Origin: Megalopta genalis
Taxonomy: Eukaryota; Arthropoda; Insecta; Hymenoptera; Halictidae
DNA length: 64,000 bases
Reading direction: 5' to 3'
Assembly: GCF_051020955.1 (NCBI RefSeq)
Contig: NW_027476498.1
Span: 62,001 to 126,000 of the forward strand
Position 1 is the first letter of the stretch, and the number at the start of each line of letters is the position of its first letter. Made by a program: the position numbers and the translations under genes. Below, one piece after another: positions 1 to 14,314 of the stretch. Under the pieces are notes generated by a model, which saw only the letters and a list, made by a program, of their open reading frames with translations, was not told the DNA's origin and searched no databases.

Positions 1-3000
1 GACACAAATGATTTAGCTTCAACTGGTTGCGAAACAAACGAGATAGATTCAAATCCACGCGAAACACATGATTAAGCTTCAACTGCATGCCAAACAAACG
101 AGTTACTTTCAAATCCATGCGAAACACATGATTTAGCTTCAAATCAATGCGATGTAAATGGTTTAGCAACAAATCCATGAGACACAAATGATTTAGCTTC
201 CGATACTTGCGAAATAAGTGATATAGATTCAAATGCATGCCAAACAAACCAGTTAGCTTCAAATCCATGCGAAACACATGATTTAGTTTTAAATTCAAGC
301 GAAACACATGGTTTAGCTTAATATTCATGCGAAACAAATGTTTCAGCTTCTAATACTTGTAATATACATAATTTAGCTTCAAATGCAGGCGAAACAAACG
401 AGTTATCTGGGAATCCACGTGGAACACATGATTAAGCTACAAATCAATGCGAAGTAGAAGGCTTATCTTCGAATCCATGAGAAACAAATGGTTTAGCTTC
501 AACTACTTGTCATATACATGATTTATCTTGAAATGCAGGCGAAACAGACGAGTCAGCTTCAATTCCATGCGAAACAAATGATTTAGATATAAATTAAAGC
601 GAAACAGATGGTTTAGCTTCAAATTCGTGTGAAACACATGGCTTAGTTGCAAATACTTGTGATATACATGATTAAGCTTCAACTGCAAGTGAAAGAGACT
701 CGTTAGCTTAAAATTCAAGCGTACCACATGATTTAGCTTCAAATCAATGCGAAGTAGAAGGCTTAGGTTCAAATCCATGCGAAACAAATGATTTACCTTC
801 AAATACTTGCGGCTTAATGGAAATAGCTTCAAATGCAGGCGAAACAAACGAGTTAGCTTCAAATCCATGCGGAACACATGATGTAGCTTCAAATACCTGC
901 GGTTTAAATGAAATAGCATAAAATGCAGGCGAAACAATCGAGTTAGATTCAAATCCATGCGAAACACATGATTTAGCTTCAAATCAATGCGAAGTAGAAG
1001 GCTTAACTTCAAATCCATGCGAAACAAATGGTTTAGGTTCAAATACGTGTGATAAACATGATTTAGACTCAACTGCATGCGAATCAAACGAGTCAGCTTC
1101 AAATCCTAGGGAAACACATGATTTGAATTCAGATCAATGCAACGTAGAGGGCTTAGCTTCAAATCCATGCGAAACAAATGATTTACCTTCAAATACTGGC
1201 GGATTAAATGAAATAGCTTCAAATGCAGGCGAAACAAACGAGTTTGCTTCAAATCCAAGGGAAACACATGATTTAACTTCACATCAATGCGAAGTAGCAG
1301 GCTTAGCTTCTAATCAATACGAAACAAATGGTTTGGATTCTGATACTTGTGATAAACATGACTTAGCTTCAACTGCATGCGAATCAAACGAGTTAGCTCC
1401 AAATCCAACAGATACACATGATTTAACTCCAAATAAGGGCGAAGTAGTAGGCTTCGCATCAAATCAATGCGAAACAAATGGTTTAGCATCAAAGACTTGT
1501 GATAAACATGATTTAGCTTCAAATTCATGCTAAGTAGAAAGACTATCTCCACGTCCATGCGAAACAAATGGTTTAGTTTCAAATAGTTGTGATAAACATG
1601 ATTCAGCTTCAACTGTATGCGAATCAAACGAGTAAGCTTCAAATCGCAGTGAAACACATGATTTAACTTCAAATCAATGCGAAACACATGATTTAGCTTC
1701 GAATCAATGCGAGGTAGAAGGTTTAGCATAAAATCCATGCGAAACAAATGATTTACCTTGAAATACTTGCGGTTTAAATGAAATAGATTCAAATGCAGGC
1801 GAAACAAACGAGTTAGCTTCAAATCCATGCGAAACACATGATTTAGCTTCAAGTCAATGCGAAGTAGAAGGCTTAACTTCAAATCCATGCGAAACAAATG
1901 GTTCAGCTTCAAATACTTGTGATAAGCATGAATTAGCTTCAACTGCATGCGAATCAAACGAGTTAGCTTCAAATCCCAGGGAATCACATGATTTAACTGC
2001 AAATCAATGCGAAGTAGAAGGTTTCGCTTAAAATCCATGCGAATCAAATGATTTACCTTCAAATACTTGTGGCTTAATTGCAATAGCTTCAAATGCAGGC
2101 GAAACAAACGAGTTAGCTTCGAATCCATGCGAAACACATGATTTAGCTTCAAATCAATGCGAACTAGAAGGCTTAGTTTCAAATCCATGAGAAAAAAATG
2201 GAATAGCTTCAAATACTTGTTTTATAAATGATTTAGCTTCAAGTGCATGCGAATCAGACGAGTTAGATTCAAATCCCAGGGAAACACATGATTTAACTTC
2301 AAATCAATGCGAAGTAGAAGGCTTAGCTTAAAATCTATGCGAAACATATGGTGTAGCTTCAAATGCTTGTGATATACATGATTTAGATTCAACTGGATGC
2401 GAAACAAACGAGTTAGCTTCAAATCCATGCGAAACACATGATTTGGCTTCAAATCAATGCCAAGTAGAAGGCTTATCTTCGAATCCATGAGAAACAAATG
2501 GTTTAGCTTCAACTACCTGTGATATACATGATTTAACTTGAAATGCAGGCGAAACAGACGAGTCAGCTTCAATTTCATGCGTAACAAATGATTTAGCTAT
2601 AAATTCAAGCGAAACACATGGTTTAGCTTCAAATTCGTGCGAAACACATGGCTTAGTTGCAAATACTTGTGATATACATGATTTAGCTTCAACTGCAAGT
2701 GAAAGAGACTCGTTAGCTTAAAATTCAAGCGTACCACATGATTTAGCTTCAAATCAATGCGACGTAGAAGGCTTAGGTTCAAATCCTTGCGAAACAAATG
2801 ATTTACCTTCAAATACTTGCGGCTTAATTGAAATAGCTTCAAATGCAGGCGAAACAAACGAGTTAGCTTCAAATCCATGCGGAACACATGATGTAGCTTC
2901 AAATACCTGCGGTTTAAATGAAATAGCATAAAATGCAGGCGAAACAATCGAGTTAGATTCAAATCCATGCGAAACACATGATTTAGCTTCAAATCAATGC

Positions 3001-6000
3001 GAAGTAGAAGGCTTAACTTCAAATCCATGCGAAACAAATGGTTTAGGTTCAAATACGTGTGATAAACATGATTTAGACTCCACTGCATGCGAATCAAACG
3101 AGTCAGCTTCAAATCCTAGGGAAACACATGATTTGAATTCAGATCAATGCAACGTAGAGGGCTTAGCTTCAAATCCATGCGAAACAAATGATTTACCTTC
3201 AAATACTGGCGGTTTAAATGAAATAGCTTCAAATGCAGGCGAAACAAACGAGTTTGCTTCAAATCCAAGGGAAACACATGATTTAACTACACATCAATGC
3301 GAAGTAGTAGGCTTAGCTTCTAATCAATACGAAACAAATGGTTTGGATTCTGATACTTGTGATAAACATGACTTAGCTTCAACAGCATGCGAATCAAACG
3401 AGTTAGCTCCAAATCCAACAGATACACATGATTTAACTCCAAATAATGGCGAAGTAGTAGGCTTCGCATCAAATCAATGCGAAACAAATGGTTTAGCATC
3501 AAACACTTGTGATAAACATGATTTAGCTTCAAATTCATGCTAAGTAGAAAGACTATCTCCACGTCCATGCGAAACAAATGGTTTAGTTTCAAATAGTTGT
3601 GATAAACATGATTCAGCTTCAACTGTATGCGAATCAAACGAGTAAGCTTCAAATCGCAGGGAAACACATGATTTAACTTCAAATAAATGCGAAGTTTTAG
3701 GCTTAGCTTCAAATCCATGCGAAACAAGTGGTTTAGCTTCAAATATTTATTATTTACATGATTTAGCTACAACTGCATGCGAAACAAACGAGTTAGCTTC
3801 AAATACAAGGGAAACACATTATTAAACTTGAAAATACTTGCGGTTTAAATGGAATAGCTTCAAATTGAGGCGAAACAAACGATTTAGCGTCAAATCCACG
3901 CGAAACAATTGATTTAGCTTCAAAACAATGCGAAGTAGAAGGCTTATTTTCGAATGAATGAGAAACAAATGGTTTAGCTTCAACTACTTGTGATATACAT
4001 GATTTATCTTGAAATGCAGGCGAAACAGACGAGTCAGCTTCAATTCCATGCGAAACAAATGATTTAGCTATAAATTCAACCGAAACACATGGTTTAGCTT
4101 CAAATTCGTGCGAAACACATGGCTTAGTTGCAAATACTTGTGATATACATGATTTAGCTTCAACTGCAAGTGAAAGAGACTCGTTAGCTTAAAATTCAAG
4201 CGAACCACATGATTTATCTTCAAATCAATGTGAAGTAGAAGGCTTAGCTTCAAATCCATGCGAATCAAATGATTTACCTTCAAATACTTGCGGCTTAATT
4301 GCAATAGCTTCAAATGCAGGCGAAACAAACGAGTTAGCTTCGAATCCATGCGAAACACATGATTTAGCTTCAAATCAATGCGAACTAGAAGGCTTAGTTT
4401 CAAATCCATGAGAAAAAAATGGAATAGCTTCAAATACTTGTTTTATAAATGATTTAGCTTCAAGTGCATGCGAATCAGACGAGTTAGATTCAAATCCCAG
4501 GGAAACACATGATTTAACTTCAAATAAATGCGAAGTAGCAGGCTTAGCTTAAAATCTATGCGAAACAAATTATTTACCTACAAATACTTGCGTTTTAAAT
4601 GAAGTAGCTTTAAATGCAGGCCAAACAAACGAGTTAGCTTCAAATCCATGCGAAACACATGAGTTAGCTTCAAATCAATGCGAAGTAGAAGGCTTAACTT
4701 CAAATCCATGCGAAACAAATGGTTTAGGTTCAAATACGTGTGATAAACATGATTTAGACTCAACTGCATGCGAATCAAACGAGTCAGCTTCAAATCCTAG
4801 GGAAACACATGATTTGAATTCAGATCAATGCAACGTAGAGGGCTTAGCTTCAAATCCATGCGAAACAAATGATTTACCTTCAAATACTGGCGGATTAAAT
4901 GAAATTGCTTCAAATGCAGGCGAAACAAACGAGTTTGCTTCAAATCCAAGGGAAACACATGATTTAACTTCACATCAATGCGAAGTAGTAGGCTTAGCTT
5001 CTAATCAATACGAAACAAATGGTTTGGATTCTGATACTTGTGATAAACATGACTTAGCTTCAACTGCATGCGAATCAAACGAGTTAGCTCCAAATCCAAC
5101 AGATACACATGATTTAACTCCAAATAAGGTGCGAAGTAGTAGGCTTCGCATCAAATCAATGCGAAACAAATGGTTTAGCATCAAAGACTTGTGATAAACA
5201 TGATTTAGCTTCAAATTCATGCTAAGTAGAAAGACTATCTCCACGTCCATGCGAAACAAATGGTTTAGTTTCAAATAGTTGTGATAAACATGATTCAGCT
5301 TCAACTGTATGCGAATCAAACGAGTAAGCTTCAAATCGCAGGGAAACACATGATTTAACTTCAAATCAATGCGAAACACATGATTTAGCTTCGAATCAAT
5401 GCGAGGTAGAAGGTTTAGCATAAAATCCATGCGAAACAAATGATTTACCTTGAAATACTTGCGGTTTAAATGAAATAGATTCAAATGCAGGCGAAACAAA
5501 CGAGTTAGCTTCAAATCCATGCGAAACACATGATTTAGCTTCAATTCAATGCGAAGTAGAAGGCTTAACTTCAAATCCATGCGAAACAAATGGTTCAGCT
5601 TCAAGTACTTGTGATAAGCATGAATTAGCTTCAACTGCATGCGAATCAAACGAGTTAGCTTCAAATCCCAGGGAATCACATGATTTATCTGCAAATCAAT
5701 GCGAAGTAGAAGGTTTCGCTTAAAATCCATGCGAATCAAATGATTTACCTTCAAATACTTGTGGCTTAATTGCAATAGCTTCAAATGCAGGCCAAACAAA
5801 CGAGTTAGCTTCGAATCCATGCGAAACACATGATTTGGCTTCAAATCAATGCGAACTAGAAGGCTTAGTTTCAAATCCATGAGAAAAAAATGGAATAGCT
5901 ACAAATACTTGTTTTGTAAATGATTTAGCTTCAAGTGCATGCGAATCAGACGAGTTAGATTCAAATCCCAGGGAAACACATGATTTAGCTTCAAATCAAT

Positions 6001-7412
6001 GCGAGGTAGAAGGCTTATCTTCGAATGCATGCGAAACATATGGTGTAGCTTCAAATGCTTGTGATATACATGATTTAGATTCAACTGGATGCGAAACAAA
6101 CGAGTTAGCTTCAAATCCATGCGAAACACATGATTTGGCTTCAAATCAATGCGAAGTAGAAGGCTTATCTTCGAATTCATGAGAAACAAATGGTTTAGCT
6201 TCAACTACTTGTGATATACATGATTTATCTTGAAATGCAGGCGAAACAGACGAGTCAGCTTCAATTCCATGCGAAACAAATGATTTAGCTATAAATTCAA
6301 GCGAAACACATGGTTTAGCTTCAAATTCGTGCGAAACACATGGCTTAGTTGCAAATACTTGTGATATACATGATTAAGCTTCAACTGCAAGTGAAAGAGA
6401 CTCGTTAGCTTAAAATTCAAGCGTACCACATGATTTAGCTTCAAATCAATGCGAAGTAGAAGGCTTAGCTTCAAATCCATGCGAAACAAATGATTTACCT
6501 TCAAATACTTGCGGCTTAATTGAAATAGCTTCAAATGCAGGCGAAACAAACGAGTTAGCTTCGAATCCATGCGAAACACATGATTTAGCTTCAAATCAAT
6601 GCGAGGTAGAAGGCTTATCTTCGAATGCATGCGAAACATATGGTGTAGCTTCAAATGCTTGTGATATACATGATTTAGATTCAACTGGATGCGAAACAAA
6701 CGAGTTAGCTTCAAATCCATGCGAAACACATGATTTGGCTTCAAATCAATGCGAAGTAGAAGGCTTATCTTCGAATCCATGAGAAACAAATGGTTTAGCT
6801 TCAAATACTTGTGATAAATATGATTTATACTCAAATGCACGCGAAACAAACGAGTTAGCTTCAAATCCATGCGAAACACATGATTTAGCTTCCAATTCAT
6901 GCGAAACACACGGTTTAGCTTCATATTCTTCCGAAACAGATGGTTTAGATTCAGATACTTGTGATAAACATGATTTAGCTTCAAATAAATGCGAAGTAGA
7001 AGACTTAGCTTCAAATCCATGCGAAACAAATGGTTTACCTTCAAATACTTGTGATATACATGATTTAGATTCAACTGAATGCGAAACAAACGAGTCAGCT
7101 CCAAATCCATGCGAAACACATGATTTAGCTTCAACTGCATGCGAAACGCATGGTTTAGCTTCATATTCTTGCGATACAAATGGTTTGGATTCAGATACTT
7201 GTGATAAACATGATTTAGCTTCAACTGCAGGCGAAACAAACGAGTTAGCTACAAATGCATGCAAAACACACGATTTAGCTTCAAATGAATGCGAAATATA
7301 AGGTTTAGTTTCAAATGCATGCGAAACTCATGATTTAGCGTCAAATGAATGCGAAGTAGAAGGTTTAGCTTCAAATCCATTAGAAACAAATGAGTTAACA
7401 CCAAATACTTGC
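1..7412. repeat. Satellite A, higher-order repeat copy 1 (30-bp monomers)
   Basis: The whole stretch is head-to-tail 30-bp monomers close to gaaacacatgatttagcttc plus aaatccatgc, with point changes and rare 1-bp indels (for example near 5129). Position 1 onward recurs at 7413, 14315 and 24728, which defines a long higher-order unit. A marker block containing tgaattcagatcaatgcaac recurs at 1123, 3133 and 4814, showing nested 2010- and 1681-bp units. Three of the six frames of the consensus lack stops, so many ORFs of 100-340 codons appear by chance. No gene is supported here. Confidence 0.95.
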
Positions 7413-10400
7413 GACACAAATGATTTAGCTTCAACTGGTTGCGAAACAAACGAGATAGATTCAAATCCACGCGAAACACATGATTAAGCTTCAACTGCAT
7501 GCCAAACAAACGAGTTACTTTCAAATCCATGCGAAACACATGATTTAGCTTCAAATCAATGCGATGTAAATGGTTTAGCAACAAATCCATGAGACACAAA
7601 TGATTTAGCTTCCGATACTTGCGAAATAAGTGATATAGATTCAAATGCATGCCAAACAAACCAGTTAGCTTCAAATCCATGCGAAACACATGATTTAGTT
7701 TTAAATTCAAGCGAAACACATGGTTTAGCTTAATATTCATGCGAAACAAATGTTTCAGCTTCTAATACTTGTAATATACATAATTTAGCTTCAAATGCAG
7801 GCGAAACAAACGAGTTATCTGGGAATCCACGTGGAACACATGATTAAGCTACAAATCAATGCGAAGTAGAAGGCTTATCTTCGAATCCATGAGAAACAAA
7901 TGGTTTAGCTTCAACTACTTGTCATATACATGATTTATCTTGAAATGCAGGCGAAACAGACGAGTCAGCTTCAATTCCATGCGAAACAAATGATTTAGAT
8001 ATAAATTAAAGCGAAACAGATGGTTTAGCTTCAAATTCGTGTGAAACACATGGCTTAGTTGCAAATACTTGTGATATACATGATTAAGCTTCAACTGCAA
8101 GTGAAAGAGACTCGTTAGCTTAAAATTCAAGCGTACCACATGATTTAGCTTCAAATCAATGCGAAGTAGAAGGCTTAGGTTCAAATCCATGCGAAACAAA
8201 TGATTTACCTTCAAATACTTGCGGCTTAATCGAAATAGCTTCAAATGCAGGCGAAACAAACGAGTTAGCTTCAAATCCATGCGGAACACATGATGTAGCT
8301 TCAAATACCTGCGGTTTAAATGAAATAGCATAAAATGCAGGCGAAACAATCGAGATAGATTCAAATCCATGCGAAACACATGATTTAGCTTCAAATCAAT
8401 GCGAAGTAGAAGGCTTAACTTCAAATCCATGCGAAACAAATGGTTTAGGTTCAAATACGTGTGATAAACATGATTTAGACTCAACTGCATGCGAATCAAA
8501 CGAGTCAGCTTCAAATCCTAGGGAAACACATGATTTGAATTCAGATCAATGCAACGTAGAGGGCTTAGCTTCAAATCCATGCGAAACAAATGATTTACCT
8601 TCAAATACTGGCGGATTAAATGAAATAGCTTCAAATGCAGGCGAAACAAACGAGTTTGCTTCAAATCCAAGGGAAACACATGATTTAACTTCACATCAAT
8701 GCGAAGTAGCAGGCTTAGCTTCTAATCAATACGAAACAAATGGTTTGGATTCTGATACTTGTGATAAACATGACTTAGCTTCAACTGCATGCGAATCAAA
8801 CGAGTTAGCTCCAAATCCAACAGATACACATGATTTAACTCCAAATAAGGGCGAAGTAGTAGGCTTCGCATCAAATCAATGCGAAACAAATGGTTTAGCA
8901 TCAAAGACTTGTGATAAACATGATTTAGCTTCAAATTCATGCTAAGTAGAAAGACTATCTCCACGTCCATGCGAAACAAATGGTTTAGTTTCAAATAGTT
9001 GTGATAAACATGATTCAGCTTCAACTGTATGCGAATCAAACGAGTAAGCTTCAAATCGCAGTGAAACACATGATTTAACTTCAAATCAATGCGAAACACA
9101 TGATTTAGCTTCGAATCAATGCGAGGTAGAAGGTTTAGCATAAAATCCATGCGAAACAAATGATTTACCTTGAAATACTTGCGGTTTAAATGAAATAGAT
9201 TCAAATGCAGGCGAAACAAACGAGTTAGCTTCAAATCCATGCGAAACACATGATTTAGCTTCAAGTCAATGCGAAGTAGAAGGCTTAACTTCAAATCCAT
9301 GCGAAACAAATGGTTCAGCTTCAAATACTTGTGATAAGCATGAATTAGCTTCAACTGCATGCGAATCAAACGAGTTAGCTTCAAATCCCAGGGAATCACA
9401 TGATTTAACTGCAAATCAATGCGAAGTAGAAGGTTTCGCTTAAAATCCATGCGAATCAAATGATTTACCTTCAAATACTTGTGGCTTAATTGCAATAGCT
9501 TCAAATGCAGGCGAAACAAACGAGTTAGCTTCGAATCCATGCGAAACACATGATTTAGCTTCAAATCAATGCGAACTAGAAGGCTTAGTTTCAAATCCAT
9601 GAGAAAAAAATGGAATAGCTTCAAATACTTGTTTTATAAATGATTTAGCTTCAAGTGCATGCGAATCAGACGAGTTAGATTCAAATCCCAGGGAAACACA
9701 TGATTTAACTTCAAATCAATGCGAAGTAGAAGGCTTAGCTTAAAATCTATGCGAAACATATGGTGTAGCTTCAAATGCTTGTGATATACATGATTTAGAT
9801 TCAACTGGATGCGAAACAAACGAGTTAGCTTCAAATCCATGCGAAACACATGATTTGGCTTCAAATCAATGCGAAGTAGAAGGCTTATCTTCGAATCCAT
9901 GAGAAACAAATGGTTTAGCTTCAACTACCTGTGATATACATGATTTAACTTGAAATGCAGGCGAAACAGACGAGTCAGCTTCAATTTCATGCGTAACAAA
10001 TGATTTAGCTATAAATTCAAGCGAAACACATGGTTTAGCTTCAAATTCGTGCGAAACACATGGCTTAGTTGCAAATACTTGTGATATACATGATTTAGCT
10101 TCAACTGCAAGTGAAAGAGACTCGTTAGCTTAAAATTCAAGCGTACCACATGATTTAGCTTCAAATCAATGCGACGTAGAAGGCTTAGGTTCAAATCCAT
10201 GCGAAACAAATGATTTACCTTCAAATACTTGCGGCTTAATTGAAATAGCTTCAAATGCAGGCGAAACAAACGAGTTAGCTTCAAATCCATGCGGAACACA
10301 TGATGTAGCTTCAAATACCTGCGGTTTAAATGAAATAGCATAAAATGCAGGCGAAACAATCGAGTTAGATTCAAATCCATGCGAAACACATGATTTAGCT

Positions 10401-13400
10401 TCAAATCAATGCGAAGTAGAAGGCTTAACTTCAAATCCATGCGAAACAAATGGTTTAGGTTCAAATACGTGTGATAAACATGATTTAGACTCCACTGCAT
10501 GCGAATCAAACGAGTCAGCTTCAAATCCTAGGGAAACACATGATTTGAATTCAGATCAATGCAACGTAGAGGGCTTAGCTTCAAATCCATGCGAAACAAA
10601 TGATTTACCTTCAAATACTGGCGGTTTAAATGAAATAGCTTCAAATGCAGGCGAAACAAACGAGTTTGCTTCAAATCCAAGGGAAACACATGATTTAACT
10701 TCACATCAATGCGAAGTAGTAGGCTTAGCTTCTAATCAATACGAAACAAATGGTTTGGATTCTGATACTTGTGATAAACATGACTTAGCTTCAACAGCAT
10801 GCGAATCAAACGAGTTAGCTCCAAATCCAACAGATACACATGATTTAACTCCAAATAAGGTGCGAAGTAGTAGGCTTCGCATCAAATCAATGCGAAACAA
10901 ATGGTTTAGCATCAAACACTTGTGATAAACATGATTTAGCTTCAAATTCATGCTAAGTAGAAAGACTATCTCCACGTCCATGCGAAACAAATGGTTTAGT
11001 TTCAAATAGTTGTGATAAACATGATTCAGCTTCAACTGTATGCGAATCAAACGAGTAAGCTTCAAATCGCAGGGAAACACATGATTTAACTTCAAATCAA
11101 TGCGAAACACATGATTTAGCTTCGAATCAATGCGAGGTAGAAGGTTTAGCATAAAATCCATGCGAAACAAATGATTTACCTTGAAATACTTGCGGTTTAA
11201 ATGAAATAGATTCAAATGCAGGCGAAACAAACGAGTTAGCTTCGAATCCATGCGAAACACATGATTTAGCTTCAAATCAATGCGAACTAGAAGGCTTAGT
11301 TTCAAATCCATGAGAAAAAAATGGAATAGCTTCAAATACTTGTTTTATAAATGATTTAGCTTCAAGTGCATGCGAATCAGACGAGTTAGATTCAAATCCC
11401 AGGGAAACACATGATTTAACTTCAAATAAATGCGAAGTAGCAGGCTTAGCTTAAAATCTATGCGAAACAAATTATTTACCTACAAATACTTGCGTTTTAA
11501 ATGAAGTAGCTTTAAATGCAGGCCAAACAAACGAGTTAGCTTCAAATCCATGCGAAACACATGAGTTAGCTTCAAATCAATGCGAAGTAGAAGGCTTAAC
11601 TTCAAATCCATGCGAAACAAATGGTTTAGGTTCAAATACGTGTGATAAACATGATTTAGACTCAACTGCATGCGAATCAAACGAGTCAGCTTCAAATCCT
11701 AGGGAAACACATGATTTGAATTCAGATCAATGCAACGTAGAGGGCTTAGCTTCAAATCCATGCGAAACAAATGATTTACCTTCAAATACTGGCGGATTAA
11801 ATGAAATTGCTTCAAATGCAGGCGAAACAAACGAGTTTGCTTCAAATCCAAGGGAAACACATGATTTAACTTCACATCAATGCGAAGTAGTAGGCTTAGC
11901 TTCTAATCAATACGAAACAAATGGTTTGGATTCTGATACTTGTGATAAACATGACTTAGCTTCAACTGCATGCGAATCAAACGAGTTAGCTCCAAATCCA
12001 ACAGATACACATGATTTAACTCCAAATAAGGTGCGAAGTAGTAGGCTTCGCATCAAATCAATGCGAAACAAATGGTTTAGCATCAAAGACTTGTGATAAA
12101 CATGATTTAGCTTCAAATTCATGCTAAGTAGAAAGACTATCTCCACGTCCATGCGAAACAAATGGTTTAGTTTCAAATAGTTGTGATAAACATGATTCAG
12201 CTTCAACTGTATGCGAATCAAACGAGTAAGCTTCAAATCGCAGGGAAACACATGATTTAACTTCAAATCAATGCGAAACACATGATTTAGCTTCGAATCA
12301 ATGCGAGGTAGAAGGTTTAGCATAAAATCCATGCGAAACAAATGATTTACCTTGAAATACTTGCGGTTTAAATGAAATAGATTCAAATGCAGGCGAAACA
12401 AACGAGTTAGCTTCAAATCCATGCGAAACACATGATTTAGCTTCAATTCAATGCGAAGTAGAAGGCTTAACTTCAAATCCATGCGAAACAAATGGTTCAG
12501 CTTCAAGTACTTGTGATAAGCATGAATTAGCTTCAACTGCATGCGAATCAAACGAGTTAGCTTCAAATCCCAGGGAATCACATGATTTAACTGCAAATCA
12601 ATGCGAAGTAGAAGGTTTCGCTTAAAATCCATGCGAATCAAATGATTTACCTTCAAATACTTGTGGCTTAATTGCAATAGCTTCAAATGCAGGCCAAACA
12701 AACGAGTTAGCTTCGAATCCATGCGAAACACATGATTTGGCTTCAAATCAATGCGAACTAGAAGGCTTAGTTTCAAATCCATGAGAAAAAAATGGAATAG
12801 CTACAAATACTTGTTTTGTAAATGATTTAGCTTCAAGTGCATGCGAATCAGACGAGTTAGATTCAAATCCCAGGGAAACACATGATTTAGCTTCAAATCA
12901 ATGCGAGGTAGAAGGCTTATCTTCGAATGCATGCGAAACATATGGTGTAGCTTCAAATGCTTGTGATATACATGATTTAGATTCAACTGGATGCGAAACA
13001 AACGAGTTAGCTTCAAATCCATGCGAAACACATGATTTGGCTTCAAATCAATGCGAAGTAGAAGGCTTATCTTCGAATTCATGAGAAACAAATGGTTTAG
13101 CTTCAACTACTTGTGATATACATGATTTATCTTGAAATGCAGGCGAAACAGACGAGTCAGCTTCAATTCCATGCGAAACAAATGATTTAGCTATAAATTC
13201 AAGCGAAACACATGGTTTAGCTTCAAATTCGTGCGAAACACATGGCTTAGTTGCAAATACTTGTGATATACATGATTAAGCTTCAACTGCAAGTGAAAGA
13301 GACTCGTTAGCTTAAAATTCAAGCGTACCACATGATTTAGCTTCAAATCAATGCGAAGTAGAAGGCTTAGCTTCAAATCCATGCGAAACAAATGATTTAC

Positions 13401-14314
13401 CTTCAAATACTTGCGGCTTAATTGAAATAGCTTCAAATGCAGGCGAAACAAACGAGATAGCTTCGAATCCATGCGAAACACATGATTTAGCTTCAAATCA
13501 ATGCGAGGTAGAAGGCTTATCTTCGAATGCATGCGAAACATATGGTGTAGCTTCAAATGCTTGTGATATACATGATTTAGATTCAACTGGATGCGAAACA
13601 AACGAGTTAGCTTCAAATCCATGCGAAACACATGATTTGGCTTCAAATCAATGCGAAGTAGAAGGCTTATCTTCGAATCCATGAGAAACAAATGGTTTAG
13701 CTTCAAATACTTGTGATAAATATGATTTATACTCAAATGCACGCGAAACAAACGAGTTAGCTTCAAATCCATGCGAAACACATGATTTAGCTTCCAATTC
13801 ATGCGAAACACACGGTTTAGCTTCATATTCTTCCGAAACAGATGGTTTAGATTCAGATACTTGTGATAAACATGATTTAGCTTCAAATAAATGCGAAGTA
13901 GAAGACTTAGCTTCAAATCCATGCGAAACAAATGGTTTACCTTCAAATACTTGTGATATACATGATTTAGATTCAACTGAATGCGAAACAAACGAGTCAG
14001 CTCCAAATCCATGCGAAACACATGATTTAGCTTCAACTGCATGCGAAACGCATGGTTTAGCTTCATATTCTTGCGATACAAATGGTTTGGATTCAGATAC
14101 TTGTGATAAACATGATTTAGCTTCAACTGCAGGCGAAACAAACGAGTTAGCTACAAATGCATGCAAAACACACGATTTAGCTTCAAATGAATGCGAAATA
14201 TAAGGTTTAGTTTCAAATGCATGCGAAACTCATGATTTAGCGTCAAATGAATGCGAAGTAGAAGGTTTAGCTTCAAATCCATTAGAAACAAATGAGTTAA
14301 CACCAAATACTTGC
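7413..14314. repeat. Satellite A, higher-order repeat copy 2 (6902 bp)
   Basis: This repeats the sequence starting at position 1 almost base for base but is 510 bp (17 monomers) shorter. The marker block lies at 8535, 10545 and 11716, giving internal spacings of 2010 and 1171, then 3721 bp to the next copy. The 1171-bp spacing replaces the 1681-bp spacing of copy 1, so the length difference comes from losing or gaining 510 bp inside that subunit. No gene is supported. Confidence 0.93.
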
